From Marasmius tenuissimus (Eukaryota; Basidiomycota; Agaricomycetes; Agaricales; Marasmiaceae): a stretch of 64,000 bases of DNA. The notes under the pieces were generated by a model. It saw nothing but the letters and a program-made list of their open reading frames with translations. It had not been told where the DNA came from and made no database searches. Where the stretch lies: NCBI GenBank assembly GCA_029532415.1, contig JAQOTA010000064.1, forward strand, positions 682,001 to 746,000, in the 5' to 3' direction. Of this stretch, positions 61,427-64,000 are shown piece after piece; within the stretch, counting starts at the first letter, position 1, and each line of letters opens with the position of its first letter. Both the position numbers and the translations under genes were made by a program.

Positions 61427-64000
61427 TCACCAAGTGCAGCTGAAAGCGCATTTGAGCAAATCAAGTGGACGAATAGTAATCAAGTCCAAGGTGATCTCTG
61501 AACTGTAAGAACTTCTCATGACCGAGATTCTTTGTGAACATGTCTGCAGGATTATAGACTCCTTCAATGAAGAACAATTCAACTTTGCCATCTTCAACAC
61601 ACGATCGAATATAATGATATCAAATATCAATGTGCTTGGTTCAGCGTTCTTGAACCAGATTAGATGCAATGAAGATAGAGCCTTGATTGTCACTGCAGAT
61701 TGGAATAGGACCTAAGTCAATTCCAAGTTCAGAGAGTAGCAATCTTATCCAGGAAGCTTGACGACTGCAATCCGACAGTGCCATATACTCAGCCACATCC
61801 CAAAACATTCAAGGACTCTCTTTAGATATTCCTTCTCTGTTTGATCATGACCTTTCTGCCATCACGACAAATGCTCGTGCAAAGAAACTCGCTAGCATTG
61901 CCCATATCACGGCATTCCCATCGAGCCATGAACTCGGCTTTCTTCTTGTCAACAAAAGCTTTGTTAGGACCCATGAAGAGTGCATCGTCAACATAGATGA
62001 TCGCATACACAACCTCACCACTCTTTGAATCTTCACAGATGAAGAGTCCAGCATCAGAAGTCAGGTGTTTGAAGCCCAGCACTTCCATGGACGGGCTGAG
62101 GGTTCACCACCACTCAAGGGCAGCTTGCTTCAGTCCATATAATGCATGACACAGGTGTAGTACCTTACGTTCTTGGCCCTTGACTTTGAAGCCTTCAGGT
62201 TGTTCCATGTAAATCTCCTCAACAAGATCGCCATAAAGAAAGGTGTTCTTGACATCAACAGAGGTGATGTACCAGTTCTTGAGAGCTGCGAGAGCAAGCA
62301 TCATATGAACAGTCTCATAACAAACAACTGGCGAGAAGATCTCATCAAAGTCAACCCCTTCAACTTGAGAGAAACCTTTAGCAACAAGTCTTGCTTTCTC
62401 TTTACATCGAAGACCCATCTATTTTTGATGGCTTTGCAACCTTTAGGCAAGTCACAGAGTTCAAAGACCTTGCGCTTATGAAGTGCCTCAAGTTCTTCAT
62501 GGCAAGCATTCTTCCATTCCTTCTGTTGCTCAACAGGCAACTTTAGAATATCGCGGAGTGTCCACTCTCTGATGTTAGAGAAATCAGGAGTATTGGATGT
62601 TGGAAGCAAATTGTGAACTGGAACGGCATTGTTCAGCAGGTAAATCACGAATCCTACTCCCCCCTTTTGGGTAAGTCTTTTGACTATGCTTTCTTCCTCA
62701 TGCAACTCAGTGCTTCCACTGGGTTTTGGAGCAGGCAGAGGCAGAAGTGGACCAGGAATCCCCTTTTTACCACCTTTGCCTTTCCTAGATCGTGAAGAGC
62801 TAGGATGGTCAACTGGATGCAGAGGTTCTTTATCCCCAGTGACATTTCTCCAAGTATTTTTGTTCTCTAAGTTGCGAACAATATCTGAGGGTTTATTTGG
62901 GTTCTGCTTTTCACCAAATATATTACCAGGTTGCATTGTACCCTTCCGCTGCCCCGAAGACCAGCGTGAACCATCCGCTGCTGGTGCAGGCGGAGGAACA
63001 GTGGGTTTGCCTGGAGGCATTGCAGGACCAGATTGAGTGGCACATCCCCTGGCGCAGGGCCACCTGCAGGTTTGTCAACCTGAGGTTCTGATCTCTTAGA
63101 AGGTTTGGAGTGACGTCTGAGATCTGAAAACGAAGTATTGTCCCAATCGTCATCAGAGTCTTCAGAGTCTTCATCTTCCGAAGGAATGTTGGGATTTTCA
63201 CTCAAAGTAAATGGTTCACTACCAACAGGTGTGAAGCCATGAGTTTTGGCATTAGGACACTTAGTATACAGCATCTCATTGAATAGTGCAGTACTACCTT
63301 TGAATACAGAATCATTGCTTTGCATGAACAGGAAGCCTTTCATCCCTTCCTGGTGGCCAATGAAGGTCATTAACTTGTTACAAGGAGCAAGCTTATTCTT
63401 CCTACGATCTTCAGAAATGAAGACATAGGCTGCACAACCCATAACTCGGAGATGTGAAACATCGGGTGCTTTGCCGTAAAGCACTTCGAACGGAGTTCAC
63501 CAGCTCAAATGTTGGACAGGAGTGCAATTGTAGAGATGAACGGCATGCACATGGCAAAATTCCCACCAGGACTGAGGCATGCAAGCTTCAAAGGGAAGAG
63601 CTTCAGCCTTCTCGTGAATAGTCCTGTTGAACCGTTCAGCACAACTGTTTTGTTGTGGTGTATACGGTATGCTTTGATCCCTCTGGATCCCATACTCTTT
63701 CAGTACTGCATTGAACTTATCTCCTTTGTACTCTCCCCCTTCATCAGACATCCAGGTCTTAACAACAGCATTGAACTGTGTTTTGACCATAGTAAGGAAG
63801 TCCCTCAAAGCGGGTACTGCTTTGTCTTTCGTCTTGAGCTTGGAGGTCCAAATGTAGGACATGCAGTCATCGAGAAAAGAGATGTAGTACTTGTACTGGT
63901 GATACGATTCAACCGGGTACAACTTCAGATCCAAATGTATGCGTTCAAATGGTTTAGAAGCTCTAGTAGTAGAGTTGGGGAATGATTTATCATGCATCTT
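61427..64000 (-). pseudogene. Decayed Ty1/copia polyprotein (integrase, reverse transcriptase, RNase H), running off the right edge
   Basis: In order on the minus strand: integrase core (63997-63497) with the D,D,E positions in HLDLKLYP, WMSDEGGEY and SCAERFNRT; the copia-type C-terminal part TPFEVLYGKAPDVSHLRVMG; an acidic linker; and reverse transcriptase with WVFDVK, KARLVAKGFSQVEG, the catalytic region SVDVKNTFLYGD, LYGLKQAALEWW and YAIIYVDDALF. RNase H remnants follow (ALSDCSRQASWIRLLLSELG, PICSDNQGSIFIASNL, VYNPADMFTKNL). Defects: TGA stops after HLSW (63497) and after LEWW (about 62101), frameshifts near 63020 and 62405, and two more TGA stops in RNase H. A deletion near 61797 joins the reverse transcriptase end directly to the distal RNase H. 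Gag and the 5' LTR lie outside the window. Confidence 0.88.

Overview
The window reads as a gene-sparse, repeat-laden stretch of an agaricomycete (mushroom-forming basidiomycete) genome. The signs are introns of about 50-70 nt with GT-AG ends (one GC-AG), families typical of that class (BTB with a TYFWDLVVF-type start, MYND fingers, F-box proteins, unnamed multi-pass membrane proteins, a protein with a VxGDxN-type N-terminus), and Ty1/copia-type retroelements. No tRNA, rRNA or CRISPR was found. Exon structures were derived by hand from splice consensus, reading frame and comparison of paralogs inside the window. Where intact, exon lengths sum to a multiple of three.

Layout. 1-417 (-): 5' part of a BTB gene cut by the window edge. 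1778-2449 (-): single-pass membrane protein, 5' end unresolved. 4467-9002 (+): a duplicated MYND-finger gene, first copy a relic, second copy frameshifted; the intact paralog lies at 26768-28780 (-). 12398-18861 (+): six-exon gene for a 1781-residue Ser/Thr/Pro-rich protein with an 883-nt first intron. 24070-25692, 39625-41232 and 56479-58052 (all +): three intact ten-exon paralogs for predicted seven-helix membrane proteins, sharing a 19-nt and a 22-nt micro-exon. 30244-31563 (-) and 36838-38286 (+): one pair of F-box paralogs; 41622-43048 (-) and 46978-48369 (+): a second, distinct pair. In each pair the copies are divergently oriented. 49627-52086 (+): 11-exon gene for a 635-residue protein of a family common in Agaricomycetes.

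Mobile DNA. 33928-35665 is a complete, apparently very young non-autonomous LTR element. Its two 186-bp LTRs are identical, it has a 5-bp target duplication, an initiator-Met half-tRNA primer site, and one ORF, a Gag with a CCHC knuckle. Two solo LTRs of another family (52926-53680, 60210-60927) each keep perfect 5-bp target duplications. The first is nested in an element with imperfect terminal inverted repeats (52246-53929). The right end (61149-64000, -) is a decayed copia polyprotein with repeated CGA-to-TGA changes and an internal deletion.

The genes do not form a pathway. The picture is a fast-evolving accessory region where expanded families (F-box, BTB, MYND, 7TM) duplicate and decay among transposons. 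I did not find a clearly new enzymatic or defence system. The most unusual items are the Gag-only retroelement and the micro-exon 7TM family.
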